DNA of 64,000 bases, from positions 46,526 through 110,525 of IMG/VR virus record IMGVR_UViG_3300030101_003608. The stretch is one strand, 5' to 3'. Shown here piece after piece: positions 1-10,363 of this stretch. Each line of letters begins with the position of its first letter. Position 1 is the first letter of the stretch. The translations under genes and the position numbers were made by a program. The notes under the pieces are model-generated. The model saw only the letters and a list, made by a program, of their open reading frames with translations, did no database searches and was not told the DNA's origin. This stretch comes from a virus.

Positions 1-2393
1 TTAAGATATGCATCTATATCTTCTTTTGGAGTATTACCTGGAAAAGCATAATCATATATAAATCCTTTCTTACCTATATAATCAGGTGGATCTTCAAGAT
101 TAAAAGGGACTTTATTAGAATAAGTTTCATCCATGCTTTTCATTCTCGCCTTAAACATACCCTCATCCATATTTCCAAGACCAAAGGGAAATCCAGTACT
201 AGCATAAATACTAAGACCATGATTATATGCATCTAAACTATCTTGATAAGCTTGCATTGCTTTTCCATCTTGAGCTTTAGGAAGTTCTATAGTATTATGA
301 GGACGCTCACCTTTCTTATATCTTACTTTCTTTGTTGAAGCATTTTCAATAAGTTTTCCATTTTTACGTCTAATATTTTTATATGATTTAATACTTCCAT
401 CTTTATATCTACGTGTAACTTCTCTTTCAGTAAATTTAACTCTAGGTGTATCTTCTGTTTTATAAGTAATATCTTTAGTTAAGGTTTTACTTACTCCTCT
501 ATTTGGTCTATATACATCAACTACTTTTCTTTCTCCAAACTCTGTAGATCCTGAATCTTCTTCATAAACTCTTCTATAACCTTTTTTCTTACGTTCACCT
601 TCTTCCATCTCTTCTAGTATATATCCACCTTTTGCGTATTCTGCAGCTTCATCTTTTGTAAGTTCTATATCTAGAAACATTCCTTCTTTTGCCATTTGCA
701 TATCATCCCCTTCTACTTGTGGAGCTTCATTTTTAGATATATTATTTAACATCCACATTATCTCTTCATCACTGTATGATTTTTTAAGTTGATCCATAGG
801 ATCAAGCCGTTCTCCGTCATAAGGATTTTTTAATCTTTTTAGTTTTTTATAAGCTTTCTTATCTACTTTTTGTGTAAAAGGATCATATATGCCTGCCTTT
901 TGAGCTACTTGTCTAATCTCCATTAATCTTGCTCTAGTCTCAGTGGGTCTTTCAACATAATTCATTGTCCTTTCCTTACGTTTTACATAATCAGGATACT
1001 TTTTTTTATACCATTGCCATTGTTTTCTAGGAGTATCTACACCTTCAGGAAACCATCCTTCATCTTCAAACTGTTTTCTTCTTTTATACCAAGCAGGACT
1101 TCTATAATATTTCTTAGCCGCAGCTTTATCCATATAAGCTATATCAGAATCAGGAATTAACCTACCAGAATTTTCTAAAGATATATCTGTAGAATGACTA
1201 ATCTCATGTATATTGGAATGACCATAATGTTCTAAGTTTTCAGGATTATGACCAACTTGTCCAGAATGTTCAATCCAAGCAATTGGCTGGTCGGGATCAG
1301 GAATTTCTTCATGAGTATCTTGATCATGTATCATTTTCTGTCTATACTTAGGAGCTGGCATATTTGATAAATTAAACATTCTTTGTTCAGCTATAGATTG
1401 AGCACCCCGCTGAGGAGATACTCTTGGTTTACCATCAGCAACATCTTTTTCAAAATCAGCTTCCATTGATTGCATAAGCATTTGCTTATACATAGGAGAA
1501 TTCATATAATCTCTAAACCATTGTACATCTTTAGGAAAACTTTCATTAGCTTCTTTAATAGCTTTATTGATTTTTTCTGTTCTTGGATATTTTTCAAAAT
1601 ATTCTTCCTCACTAATGCAGTTTTTAGTTTGATGATCATATATCATACCTTCGTTACATGGTGATGACACTCCTTTTTTTGTAGCTTCTTTAAAAATACG
1701 TTTTCTTCTTTTCTCATCTTCTCTCTTATTATAATCTTCTACATCAAAATATATTTTATTATATTTTGAATGTGGATACCAACCTGTCCACTCTCCAAGT
1801 CCTCTAAGTATATCCTTACGGTTTTCATCAGCCCAATTTGTTAAACTCTCATTAGCTCCATCCAGCAAATTCTTATCAGGCTTAGGCTCTTCAGGTTTTG
1901 GAATAGATTGCATATCTATTACACCTGGTATACCAAATTGAGCTTTAGGAAGTTCTCCACCTTCATTTAGCTCTTCTAAAATATAACCTCCTTTTGCATA
2001 TTCATCAGCTTCCTTTTCAGTGAGTTCCACGTCTATAAATTCTAAAGATCCTCCAAGATTTCTTTTAGGTAATGTCTTTATATTACCATTATGAGTTCTA
2101 GCATATCTAGCCTTATCAGTTTCCATACTAGGTATTAAAGTTCCTGAATATGTTTTACCCTTAAAGTTCCAAGATACATTCCCACCATTATCATACATTG
2201 GTATTTCATAAACAGAATTTCCCGGAAATTGATAATCATAACCAGGCATCATCATTTGTTGATTACCTTCATCATCAATACCTAATACAGGATAGTTTAC
2301 TCCTTTCATAGTTATGCTTCCCCCTACATTTGGAATTAATGTATTCTCTCCAGGAAACTCCCACTGTCCGTATTTACTTTTCTTAAATTTCAT
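1..2393 (-). CDS. Large virion-associated protein with HEXXH zinc-protease motif (3' end beyond window)
   Basis: The reading frame is open for 797 codons from the ATG at 2393 to the window edge, so the C-terminus is missing. The start overlaps the stop of the muzzle gene by one base (TAATG), which suggests translational coupling. An HEXXH motif (HEISH, residues 396-400) lies in a His-rich stretch and is the signature of zinc metallopeptidases. Residues 119-145 and 573-599 are near-identical copies of a module centred on EYAKGGYILEE, and LPKAQ occurs at 148-152 and 704-708. Crassvirales carry large ejected cargo proteins after the muzzle gene, so a packaged, injected protein with protease activity is plausible (inference). 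The frame is certain; the function is tentative. Confidence 0.85.
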   Translation of the reverse strand, partial: MKFKKSKYGQWEFPGENTLIPNVGGSITMKGVNYPVLGIDDEGNQQMMMPGYDYQFPGNSVYEIPMYDNGGNVSWNFKGKTYSGTLIPSMETDKARYARTHNGNIKTLPKRNLGGSLEFIDVELTEKEADEYAKGGYILEELNEGGELPKAQFGIPGVIDMQSIPKPEEPKPDKNLLDGANESLTNWADENRKDILRGLGEWTGWYPHSKYNKIYFDVEDYNKREDEKRRKRIFKEATKKGVSSPCNEGMIYDHQTKNCISEEEYFEKYPRTEKINKAIKEANESFPKDVQWFRDYMNSPMYKQMLMQSMEADFEKDVADGKPRVSPQRGAQSIAEQRMFNLSNMPAPKYRQKMIHDQDTHEEIPDPDQPIAWIEHSGQVGHNPENLEHYGHSNIHEISHSTDISLENSGRLIPDSDIAYMDKAAAKKYYRSPAWYKRRKQFEDEGWFPEGVDTPRKQWQWYKKKYPDYVKRKERTMNYVERPTETRARLMEIRQVAQKAGIYDPFTQKVDKKAYKKLKRLKNPYDGERLDPMDQLKKSYSDEEIMWMLNNISKNEAPQVEGDDMQMAKEGMFLDIELTKDEAAEYAKGGYILEEMEEGERKKKGYRRVYEEDSGSTEFGERKVVDVYRPNRGVSKTLTKDITYKTEDTPRVKFTEREVTRRYKDGSIKSYKNIRRKNGKLIENASTKKVRYKKGERPHNTIELPKAQDGKAMQAYQDSLDAYNHGLSIYASTGFPFGLGNMDEGMFKARMKSMDETYSNKVPFNLEDPPDYIGKKGFIYDYAFPGNTPKEDIDAYL

Positions 2394-5300
2394 TATCTCT
2401 GACTTAATTGGGATTTAGTATTTACAATCTTTAGGATCATGTTTGTATTTCGTGAATCATCTCTAATTAACTTAACAAAGTTTAAGTAATGTCTAAACTT
2501 CTTTCTTTGTAGTAATGGTTTACTATAGTTAAGATTAAAGTCATTTAGATTTTTTACATAACCATTAGGTTCAGTAATCCATATATTATTTTGAGGATAA
2601 CTTCCTAAAAGTTCAGTTGTACCTGGAATTAATGGTCCTGTAGGAGGATAATCAGATCCTTGAGGAAACTCTCCTCTATCTTTAGTAATATCCCAGAACT
2701 GATTAAATCTATATTTGTTTTCTTCTTTTGAAAATAATATATCAAATGAAGCAAGGTTAGATCCTAGTTTAGGATATGTTTGAGATAAAGCTACATTATT
2801 CTTTGGGAATATATTTAAGTTAAGAATTCCTGAAGCCTGTTCTGAGTTACTAATTATAGCTTTATTAAAATTATAATCTAATACATGGAACTGATCGCTA
2901 CATAGTTGAATATCTTTTCTATAACATTCAAGAACATATTCAATACTTCTCATAGTGGTAACTGTTTGTCCCGTTGGTACAGGTATCTCTATTTCAAAAG
3001 GATATTGCACACCGTAAAAATTACAGTAATCATTACAAGCACTATTATGTTTCCATATACCATCTTTTTTAGTAGTAAGGAAATGTCCTTTACTTGGTAT
3101 GTATAAACCAGGGTTCCAATCATGGAATGAAATCCATAATTTATTTTTAGGATCATAACTTACTGTCCAAGACGCATCTTTAAAAAATCTAGAATCTCCT
3201 AATGTTATAGTATAATTAACTTGATCTTTTAATTTAAATCTATTTGTACTTGGGTCAAAATCAAGAATTCCTACAAATTCTTTTTTAACCATGAAGTCTC
3301 TTTTAGAAAAGTACAAAACAGAATTTGAGTTATCATAAGTTGCAGAACAGCCTATACCCGCTACAGGATTATTTGTATGAGGATAATTTGGAAACTCTTC
3401 TAAAAGCTTAAATGGTAAAAATTTATCAAACCACCACTTCATTCCAGTTTGAGATATCTCTTCTAGTTTTCCTGTATAAGCAAAGATTTTACCTTGCTCT
3501 TGTGATATAAAGTATATACCTGCTGGAGTAGATATTACAGAATATATATCTTGGCAAGAACCATATTGATAAGGTTGATCTGATACTACTACATTTTGAG
3601 GCGTAGTAGCAAATAATCCACCATCACCTATAGTAGCTTTAACTCCTAAATAAGTTTCTCTTTGATCTACACCTTGGAATACCAGAGGACTGTTATTTTT
3701 AAATGTAACTAACAAACCTGTTTTACCAAATGTCTTAACGGTATTTAATTCACTTTTAAAATCTACTTTATTCAAAGCCAAGAACATTAACCATGAATCA
3801 TAAGCTTCATGCTCTTGTAAAGGTTTTGAATATTGAATTCTATTTGGAAAACTTGTATAACACAGTTCAGCTGTTTCTGGATCATAATTAGTTCCTTGTA
3901 AAGCTCCATTATTGTAGTACTGACTAAATAAGAATCTTGACGCACTTAAAGAATAATCATATCTAAAAAAATTACCTTTGGTAAATATAGCAGGGTTCTG
4001 ACTAAACAATTGTTGCAGATCTGTAAACAACCATTTGTTATAAGACTTTTCTTCAGCACTTCTACCTGCAAATCTCCAGTCTGTAATTACTTCACTTTCT
4101 ACAAAGAAGTCTTTTATACCACTTACTGATGTATAGAAATATGAATTCTTTACACCTATTAAACCAGGATATCTAGTAACAAAATTAAATGCTTCATCAT
4201 AACCAAAAGGTGGAGGAGCGTCTAAGTTGTAATAAGATCTTGGAAATAATCCTTCACCTACACCAGAAGAACCCGCTTGAAATATATTTAGTAAGTTATC
4301 AAAATTTAGATCACTTATATCCCATCTATTGCTGTTAACCATAAATCTAGGTTCAGGAATCATTTGTCTTCTAAAATAATTAAACCTAGTATTATCTGGT
4401 TTATCATAAAGCCATTCATAGAAGAAAGGCATCATAGTTTTTTCAGTATGTCTTGTGACATAAGTATCTCCTCCAAAAAATGCAGGAGTGGTTTTTATTT
4501 TAGTATGTTCAAAACTTAAACTACCACAAACATTAGGAAGAGAGGATATTTGTATAGTATTAGGATCTGGCAAGTTTTCTCTAAAATCTATTCTTTGTTC
4601 ATGAGGAGTTGTCATAACTTGAATGATAGATCCTAGTTGTCTATATAAATTTCTAAATGTATATTTTAAACCTACATAATGACTTGCAATTATTGTTTCA
4701 AACTCATTTGATTTATTGTTTTCTCTAAAAGCTTCTCCATCTAAAAATAAATCTTTCCAACCTAAACCTATATCTTTTTGAACTAAACCTAAAGTCATAG
4801 AGGATTGGTCAACACTTTTAATAAACTGAAAGTTTATACCAGCAACACCGGTAGTAAGAAAGTTTGGACCATCTGGATTTTCATCATCATCTGTAGTTCT
4901 AAGTACAACTAATTCAGGTCTTAATAAATTATTTATTCTATAATTTACCTCACCATTATATGTTGAATAAGGAAAACTATAATTATAATTTTGAGCTTGA
5001 TATGTAGGAAACTGAAATACCTGATCTTTTACATATGATCCCACAGGTAATCTAAATCTATTTACATTATCCCAGTTTTCATTACTGTTTGAAGGGCGAA
5101 ATTTAGTATACTCACCATGACCAATTCCTTGAAGAGCATACTGCCTAGTTCTAACTATTGAATATAATACATCTACAGTATCTTTAGCTCCTTCTGCAAA
5201 ATAATATACAGACTGACCTAACATAGTGAACCCAGGAATAAGGTTACCTATAGCATTTGCGTTTGTAAAAATTGCAGGTAATAACTGGTATGCTGTGTAA

Positions 5301-7960
5301 GTTTTATCATATCCTGGTAATGTTAGTTGACCTGTTGCGCCACTAATTGCATTTGATGCTGCCGTTTGTGCAGTTACTAAACCGTTTCCACCAGCTATAA
5401 CATCAGTAAAAAATCCACCACCGTTAATATATCCAGGTAATGCCGTATTCATATATGTTCCTAATGATACATTACCTGCTACTAAACCTGTCAAACCACC
5501 AGGAAGAGCTGGAGGTCCAGGGGGAGGCCCTCCAGGATCTGGAAATGATAGACCTGTTGTACTACTTCCTGCCATTACAGGATATCTAGGAACAGTATAA
5601 TTTACTTCTGGATAGTTTATATTAAGCTCTCCCGTTACATTTAGAATTACATTAATTAAACCGCCTAATATAGTAATAAGCAATATTTCATTTCCAAGCA
5701 ATTTAAACTCTGGATGTTTTTCTGGTTCAATAAACTGTTGAACAGCTTTACCTTTTAAAAACCCATAAACTTTTAATTCAGATGCGGTAAGAGCGGGATT
5801 ATTATAACTTGTATCTGGTGAATGAAATGATTGTATGTCTATAGGAATATTTTGAGCTATTCTTTTACCATCCTTTGCAGCATCTGAGGGTACAGCTCTT
5901 CTAAGCATGAAAGGATCATTATATAAATAATCAGCACGACCTGTAAACACACCTTGATTAGCTCTAGGTATTAAACAGTTATATGGATAGTTTGCATAAA
6001 GACCTAGTGTAGGCGTATTATCAATACTTTCTGGGCTTCCCTTTATGCTATAGTTTCTAAAGTTATTTATCATACCTTTAGCTAGAATAGTTTTATTACC
6101 ATTTCTAGAACCTCTTAAAATTTCATATCCAACTACATTAGGAATATCATTACCATCATTATCTTTTGGCATAATGATATTCTTAAATCTTACTCCCATA
6201 AGTCTAATCTTAAACTGCCCGTCACTATTCTTTTTAAAGTGATAAGTAGATTCTGTTAAATCATTATCTGGAAACCTATGATGTCTTATAGGTTTTCCAC
6301 ATAAATCAAATCTACGACTAGGAGCATTAGGAGGATCATTAGTGGGTGGTAGAGGTACACCTGTCCAACACTGAGAACTAGAGTTCCATATTTCAGGTTG
6401 GTTATCAGGATAGAATTCACTTGACTGCCAGTAACCCATTTTACCAGCTGCAATTATTTGACCACCATCCTCTAATGGTTCTATAGCTGATGAAGTTTGT
6501 GTGGCTGTATTTAGTACATGAAAGATTTGATTGTCTTCATATAATGGAGTTGTACCTACACTGTTCTGATCATCAAGAGTAGCTATGTCTGTTGTTGATA
6601 CACCTGCCGGAGTTACATAATCTCCCGGAGGTCTACCCGGAATATGATATGATGCAGACTTATCCCCTGTATCATATACCCATCTTATGAAGAATGCATA
6701 TATCTCATCTCTTAAATAACCTGCATTCTTTCCTCCATCTGTATAATACTTTTCATCATATTCTACAGATACCCATTCTGCCTCAATTAAATTTGCTAAA
6801 GGTTGATAATTAAAATTAAATTTAGAAGTAGGTCCGATTCTTAATAGATAGTTGTTTGCAGAAAGCATTTGCTCTGATTTTTCAAACACATAATCTCTAT
6901 TTAAAATGGTTAATTTATCTACGGGTTCAAACTGATCATTAAATAAATCTACTATAACTCTTTTTGTTTTAGTTGAGTAAAAACCTATAATTTTGTTATC
7001 TTCATTTTGATTAGTAAACCTTACAACAACTAATTCAAATTCATCAAAAGCTTCTTCATCTACATCAATTTCTATATCTAAAGATCCTCTTAAATCTGGA
7101 TCATAATAAATAGGTTGAGGATGACCCACAGAAAAATAATTAGTTACCCTTACTTGATCTATAGTATATGCAATTGCTACTGCATAAGATCCATTAGGTA
7201 AGGATCCGGGTTGTTCTCCACGTTTAATATTAGTAGAAGGAGTTTTAAGCAATCTTGCTAATCTTAATTTATCACAATCTACTTTATTTGAATCTGGGTA
7301 AGTTTCACATGGATCTGGAGTTAATGGATTTTGTAAATCTTTCTCCCAAATCACTCCTGGCCATAATACTTGAGTAGCTCCATTTGTGTAGTAATTTACT
7401 GTAGCTGAACCTGGTTGACCATTCATGTATGTAAAAGGTTCGTCAATCCAAAGTTTTGGATCTCCAATATTCATATATCTATCAGGGTTAAAATTGTCAG
7501 CCCAATATACTTGCCATGAACAATTATCTAATAATCTAGATGCTCCTGTAATTAAATATAACTTATCAAAGTTTAAACATTTATCATTTACTATAACTCT
7601 ATATCTACAAGGATCTTCTTCAAATAATCCTATTTCAGATGCTATTACATTTGAACCTAGGGCATCATACTGTACACTGTATATTACCCACTTATCGCTA
7701 TATAAATGTATTGTACCAATAATATCTTTATTAGTACCTGTAGATGCAAACATTGCTTTAGCACATAAAGCATTTGACTCTTCATTAGAAACAGTTCCTA
7801 AATCTCCACTAGATGTATTATTGCTAGCATTTCTAGCATGTGTCCACATTCCAGCTTTTACAAAAGAAGGATCAGAATCTTTATTTAACCCTTTAATAAA
7901 AGTATTAGTTTGGACATTTCCTGTATTAGGAGTTTTTCCTTGTTTCCTTTGTTTAGCCAT
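2393..7960 (-). CDS. crAss-like tail muzzle / stabilization protein
   Basis: A giant 1,855-residue protein. Its N-terminus (NTFIKGLNKDSDPSFV, then GDLGTVSNEESN) matches what I remember of Crassvirales muzzle (tail stabilization) proteins, which form the distal end of the short tail and its gate. The body looks beta-rich, with many Asn/Tyr/Phe and no clear enzymatic motif. A Pro/Gly-rich stretch near residues 800-822 looks like a flexible linker. It follows three neck/ring-type genes, overlapping the previous one by 8 bases, and is coupled to the next gene by TAATG. This is the normal place for a muzzle gene. The family call rests on motif memory and synteny. Confidence 0.82.
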   Translation of the reverse strand: MAKQRKQGKTPNTGNVQTNTFIKGLNKDSDPSFVKAGMWTHARNASNNTSSGDLGTVSNEESNALCAKAMFASTGTNKDIIGTIHLYSDKWVIYSVQYDALGSNVIASEIGLFEEDPCRYRVIVNDKCLNFDKLYLITGASRLLDNCSWQVYWADNFNPDRYMNIGDPKLWIDEPFTYMNGQPGSATVNYYTNGATQVLWPGVIWEKDLQNPLTPDPCETYPDSNKVDCDKLRLARLLKTPSTNIKRGEQPGSLPNGSYAVAIAYTIDQVRVTNYFSVGHPQPIYYDPDLRGSLDIEIDVDEEAFDEFELVVVRFTNQNEDNKIIGFYSTKTKRVIVDLFNDQFEPVDKLTILNRDYVFEKSEQMLSANNYLLRIGPTSKFNFNYQPLANLIEAEWVSVEYDEKYYTDGGKNAGYLRDEIYAFFIRWVYDTGDKSASYHIPGRPPGDYVTPAGVSTTDIATLDDQNSVGTTPLYEDNQIFHVLNTATQTSSAIEPLEDGGQIIAAGKMGYWQSSEFYPDNQPEIWNSSSQCWTGVPLPPTNDPPNAPSRRFDLCGKPIRHHRFPDNDLTESTYHFKKNSDGQFKIRLMGVRFKNIIMPKDNDGNDIPNVVGYEILRGSRNGNKTILAKGMINNFRNYSIKGSPESIDNTPTLGLYANYPYNCLIPRANQGVFTGRADYLYNDPFMLRRAVPSDAAKDGKRIAQNIPIDIQSFHSPDTSYNNPALTASELKVYGFLKGKAVQQFIEPEKHPEFKLLGNEILLITILGGLINVILNVTGELNINYPEVNYTVPRYPVMAGSSTTGLSFPDPGGPPPGPPALPGGLTGLVAGNVSLGTYMNTALPGYINGGGFFTDVIAGGNGLVTAQTAASNAISGATGQLTLPGYDKTYTAYQLLPAIFTNANAIGNLIPGFTMLGQSVYYFAEGAKDTVDVLYSIVRTRQYALQGIGHGEYTKFRPSNSNENWDNVNRFRLPVGSYVKDQVFQFPTYQAQNYNYSFPYSTYNGEVNYRINNLLRPELVVLRTTDDDENPDGPNFLTTGVAGINFQFIKSVDQSSMTLGLVQKDIGLGWKDLFLDGEAFRENNKSNEFETIIASHYVGLKYTFRNLYRQLGSIIQVMTTPHEQRIDFRENLPDPNTIQISSLPNVCGSLSFEHTKIKTTPAFFGGDTYVTRHTEKTMMPFFYEWLYDKPDNTRFNYFRRQMIPEPRFMVNSNRWDISDLNFDNLLNIFQAGSSGVGEGLFPRSYYNLDAPPPFGYDEAFNFVTRYPGLIGVKNSYFYTSVSGIKDFFVESEVITDWRFAGRSAEEKSYNKWLFTDLQQLFSQNPAIFTKGNFFRYDYSLSASRFLFSQYYNNGALQGTNYDPETAELCYTSFPNRIQYSKPLQEHEAYDSWLMFLALNKVDFKSELNTVKTFGKTGLLVTFKNNSPLVFQGVDQRETYLGVKATIGDGGLFATTPQNVVVSDQPYQYGSCQDIYSVISTPAGIYFISQEQGKIFAYTGKLEEISQTGMKWWFDKFLPFKLLEEFPNYPHTNNPVAGIGCSATYDNSNSVLYFSKRDFMVKKEFVGILDFDPSTNRFKLKDQVNYTITLGDSRFFKDASWTVSYDPKNKLWISFHDWNPGLYIPSKGHFLTTKKDGIWKHNSACNDYCNFYGVQYPFEIEIPVPTGQTVTTMRSIEYVLECYRKDIQLCSDQFHVLDYNFNKAIISNSEQASGILNLNIFPKNNVALSQTYPKLGSNLASFDILFSKEENKYRFNQFWDITKDRGEFPQGSDYPPTGPLIPGTTELLGSYPQNNIWITEPNGYVKNLNDFNLNYSKPLLQRKKFRHYLNFVKLIRDDSRNTNMILKIVNTKSQLSQR

Positions 7961-8987
7961 TGCTGTGAATATTATGTCTTACACGTCTATTAATTAAATT
8001 TGGAGAATGAGAACTAAACATGTTGTAATACCTAGCATACATTGCTTTTCTATTAGCATTTGTTATTTCTTTTAACTCTCTAAAGTTAGGTGTATTAACT
8101 ACGCTTAATGCATTATTTCTAGCGCCTCTCAATCTTTGTTCAACAAGTTGCATTCTTTGAGCAACATCTTCACCATTCATATAAAGATTTTCAAGAATTC
8201 TAGATTTAAATGCATATTCATAATATTCATTTATTAGATCATGATCAGGTACTAGCAAGTTACCTTCTTCATCTTCCATCTGACCTTGGTAGTTTAAATA
8301 TACTTTACCTGTTTTAAAGTTTGTAAAAAGAAATCCATGTTTAATCCAACCTTCATTTTCAGTATTATGATATAAGTTGGGACACTCACAATCAATATTC
8401 TGACTAGCCTTCATTTTCAAAGGAAGCAGTTGTTTATATAGTAAAGTTTCTGAAGCATTAATTACTTGAATTAATTCATAAGATTCTCCCTTACAGTTCA
8501 TAAAAACTCTAGGTTTTACATTAGCATCTCCATAAGGTTTATTAGGATTATTAACCAAACACGTGCCTTCATTACCTTTATCATCGCAACAAGGTGTTGG
8601 TTCATTTGTATCACAAGGATCAGGAACATCTTTTGGAAAGTCATCATATGTTACAGGAAGAGTGCCTGTTGTAATTGGTACTTCTATCATAGTAGTTCCC
8701 CCAGCTATACCATCATAACCAATTTTTCTTTCATAGTCTCCGCAAATTAATGCATAGTTGAATGTATAAAAGTCATCAGGTAGTTTTACTTTACCATGAC
8801 AAACATCAAGTATAACCTCTTTTTGTTGATTAATTCTAAGCCCTAAATCATAATTAAGTTTTTTAGCAAGCTTAATTAGCTGCTGCGGCTCAATCATATT
8901 TTCTAAAGCTAATGAACTTAAATCTACAGTTACATCTTCTAAAAGTTGATCAAAGGTTCTATATTTTAAAGTATAGTTATAATCCAT
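7953..8987 (-). CDS. Neck/tail ring-type structural protein (344 aa)
   Basis: A 344-residue protein immediately before the muzzle gene. Its first codon shares one base with the stop of the preceding gene (TAATG). It starts with a helical segment (residues 1-60) and continues with a beta-rich part holding an acidic, Cys-containing loop (residues about 118-145). The C-terminus is helical and Arg/Asn-rich. Crassvirales build their collar and tail from several ring proteins encoded next to the muzzle gene, so a ring or tail-hub role is likely by position. I see no catalytic motif. Confidence 0.7.
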   Translation of the reverse strand: MDYNYTLKYRTFDQLLEDVTVDLSSLALENMIEPQQLIKLAKKLNYDLGLRINQQKEVILDVCHGKVKLPDDFYTFNYALICGDYERKIGYDGIAGGTTMIEVPITTGTLPVTYDDFPKDVPDPCDTNEPTPCCDDKGNEGTCLVNNPNKPYGDANVKPRVFMNCKGESYELIQVINASETLLYKQLLPLKMKASQNIDCECPNLYHNTENEGWIKHGFLFTNFKTGKVYLNYQGQMEDEEGNLLVPDHDLINEYYEYAFKSRILENLYMNGEDVAQRMQLVEQRLRGARNNALSVVNTPNFRELKEITNANRKAMYARYYNMFSSHSPNLINRRVRHNIHSNG

Positions 8988-9652
8988 TATCTAAGTGTAT
9001 TTTGTCCATCATCCTGTCCATCTGTAGGAACTTGCATGGTCATGGTTAATTCTTTTACTACGTATTGTTCTATTTCAGAAAATAAATAGTCTGGTATATT
9101 TAATGATTGGTCTTGACGTATAATGCACTTATCAGAGTCACATGTTTCAACATCATTCTCAAATATTGCTTCAATTTTAACTGCATCCCATTCTAAGTTA
9201 GGAAAGTATAGATAGCCGTCAAGAAACCAAAAGTATTGTCTTTTATTATATTTAAAAGTTGTAGTTTTAGTCATAGAAACAAAAGTACCGGGATCAGTTC
9301 TAAATAATTCTTTAGAACCGTCAATTGAAGATACTGTTCTAAATATAGGTCCCTGTATACCAGTTAAAAGATTTGGAAGCTTTTCTTTTGTTCTTTTAAA
9401 ATAACATCCTGAGTATACCCCATAACAAGCAGCATCTACCTTATCTACTTCAATAAGTTCAACATAAGGCATTGTTTTAAAAATATTGCTAATCTTCATT
9501 AACCTAAGTTGGTTATCTTCTCTCTTCATAAGAGACTGACCGTATTTAAGAATAGAATAGTAAATAGTTCTATCAGTTAAGAAAGGATCTTCCTTAACAG
9601 CTTTAAGAGTATTTCTTACTCTAGATATTGCTTCTCCAACTGTTGTGCTCAT
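8987..9652 (-). CDS. Neck/tail ring-type structural protein (221 aa)
   Basis: A 221-residue protein with a helical N-terminus (residues 1-55) and a beta-rich middle, as in connector or adaptor proteins. It overlaps the upstream gene by 4 bases (ATGA type) and the downstream gene by 1 base, so three genes form a tight translational block with the muzzle gene. Three Cys cluster near residues 170-178 (ETCDSDKCIIR), which could bind metal or form a disulfide. The collar/ring role is inferred from synteny with crAss-like phages. Confidence 0.68.
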   Translation of the reverse strand: MSTTVGEAISRVRNTLKAVKEDPFLTDRTIYYSILKYGQSLMKREDNQLRLMKISNIFKTMPYVELIEVDKVDAACYGVYSGCYFKRTKEKLPNLLTGIQGPIFRTVSSIDGSKELFRTDPGTFVSMTKTTTFKYNKRQYFWFLDGYLYFPNLEWDAVKIEAIFENDVETCDSDKCIIRQDQSLNIPDYLFSEIEQYVVKELTMTMQVPTDGQDDGQNTLR

Positions 9653-10230
9653 AAGTCAAATTCATTATAGTCCTTTAAAGCATGTTCTTGCTTTTTTAAT
9701 CTTATTTCATTAGCTACTTTTTTACCAAAAGCAAATTTTAATTTTTGTCTTGGATCAACTACTATATAGTTGTTCCAGTTTTCTGGATATGTTTTAGCAA
9801 CTGCTCTTTTAAATTCTCTACAAGCTATGAATCCCCAAAACTCTCTATTTCTAAATTTATGTTTTATTTCACGGTTTGTAAAAAAAATCTTAGCTAGCTT
9901 ACCATCACTGTCCCAATTTTTATTTGAAACCTTAACACCGTATTTTCTAGATTTAGCGTAATCAACATTTTTCTTTTTACTAGCTTGACAAGTTCCTATA
10001 AAAAGCCAACCTAATGACTCAGGTAGTTCTACACCATTTCTATTATCAATCACTGTTTCAAAAGCCAATTTATTAAAAGATTTAATAATTGATCTTATTT
10101 CTTTATCCTTTAATTTATTATACCTAGGATATTTTTCTCTAAATCTGTCAAAGAACTCTTTATTTAGAACTTCATAAGTGTCTGCTCTAAATCTAGGAGC
10201 CTGTAAGTTTGGTGTTTTAAATGGTTCCAT
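9649..10230 (-). CDS. Putative tail/neck structural protein (193 aa)
   Basis: A 193-residue basic protein, rich in Lys, Arg, Phe and Asn. It is the first gene of the ring-muzzle block. A GTATATTA promoter-like element ends 11 bases before its ATG and a terminator of the preceding unit lies just upstream, so this is probably the head of a transcript that runs through the muzzle gene. I see no membrane segment or catalytic motif. It may be a neck component or a small DNA-binding virion protein; the phrase WGFIACREFKRAV suggests a compact conserved domain I cannot name. Confidence 0.62.
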   Translation of the reverse strand: MEPFKTPNLQAPRFRADTYEVLNKEFFDRFREKYPRYNKLKDKEIRSIIKSFNKLAFETVIDNRNGVELPESLGWLFIGTCQASKKKNVDYAKSRKYGVKVSNKNWDSDGKLAKIFFTNREIKHKFRNREFWGFIACREFKRAVAKTYPENWNNYIVVDPRQKLKFAFGKKVANEIRLKKQEHALKDYNEFDL

Positions 10231-10240
10231 ACTATGTAAA

Positions 10241-10254
10241 TAATATACTAAAAA
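10241..10254 (-). promoter_or_regulatory. Late promoter-like element TTTTTAGTATATTA
   Basis: On the minus strand the sequence reads TTTTTAGTATATTA, just upstream of the gene starting at 10230. Close relatives of this element lie before several other late genes (13.6, 18.7, 19.7, 25.7, 33.7, 35.6, 41.9 and 43.4 kb). The TATATT core resembles the Bacteroidota -7 box (TAnnTTTG). Confidence 0.5.
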
Positions 10255-10287
10255 TTAATGAGATTAGCAAGTATAACAAATATAGTA

Positions 10288-10321
10288 AAAAAAGAAAACC
10301 CCCACTAGTGTGAGGGCTTTC
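10288..10321 (-). terminator. Intrinsic terminator after the 499-aa gene
   Basis: On the minus strand GAAAGCCCTCAC pairs with GTGGGGGTTTTC around a 4-base loop (two mismatches), followed by a T-rich run. It lies about 45 bases after the stop of the gene ending at 10364 and insulates it from the ring/muzzle block. Confidence 0.75.
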
Positions 10322-10363
10322 TTGTTGTTAGCCACAGAAACCAACAAACCTGCGACAGTTTTA

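Noticed and set aside
7425-7997. A 190-codon plus-strand frame opposite the muzzle gene
   Set aside because: It lies antisense to a strongly supported coding frame, with AT-rich shadow-like composition and no recognisable features.
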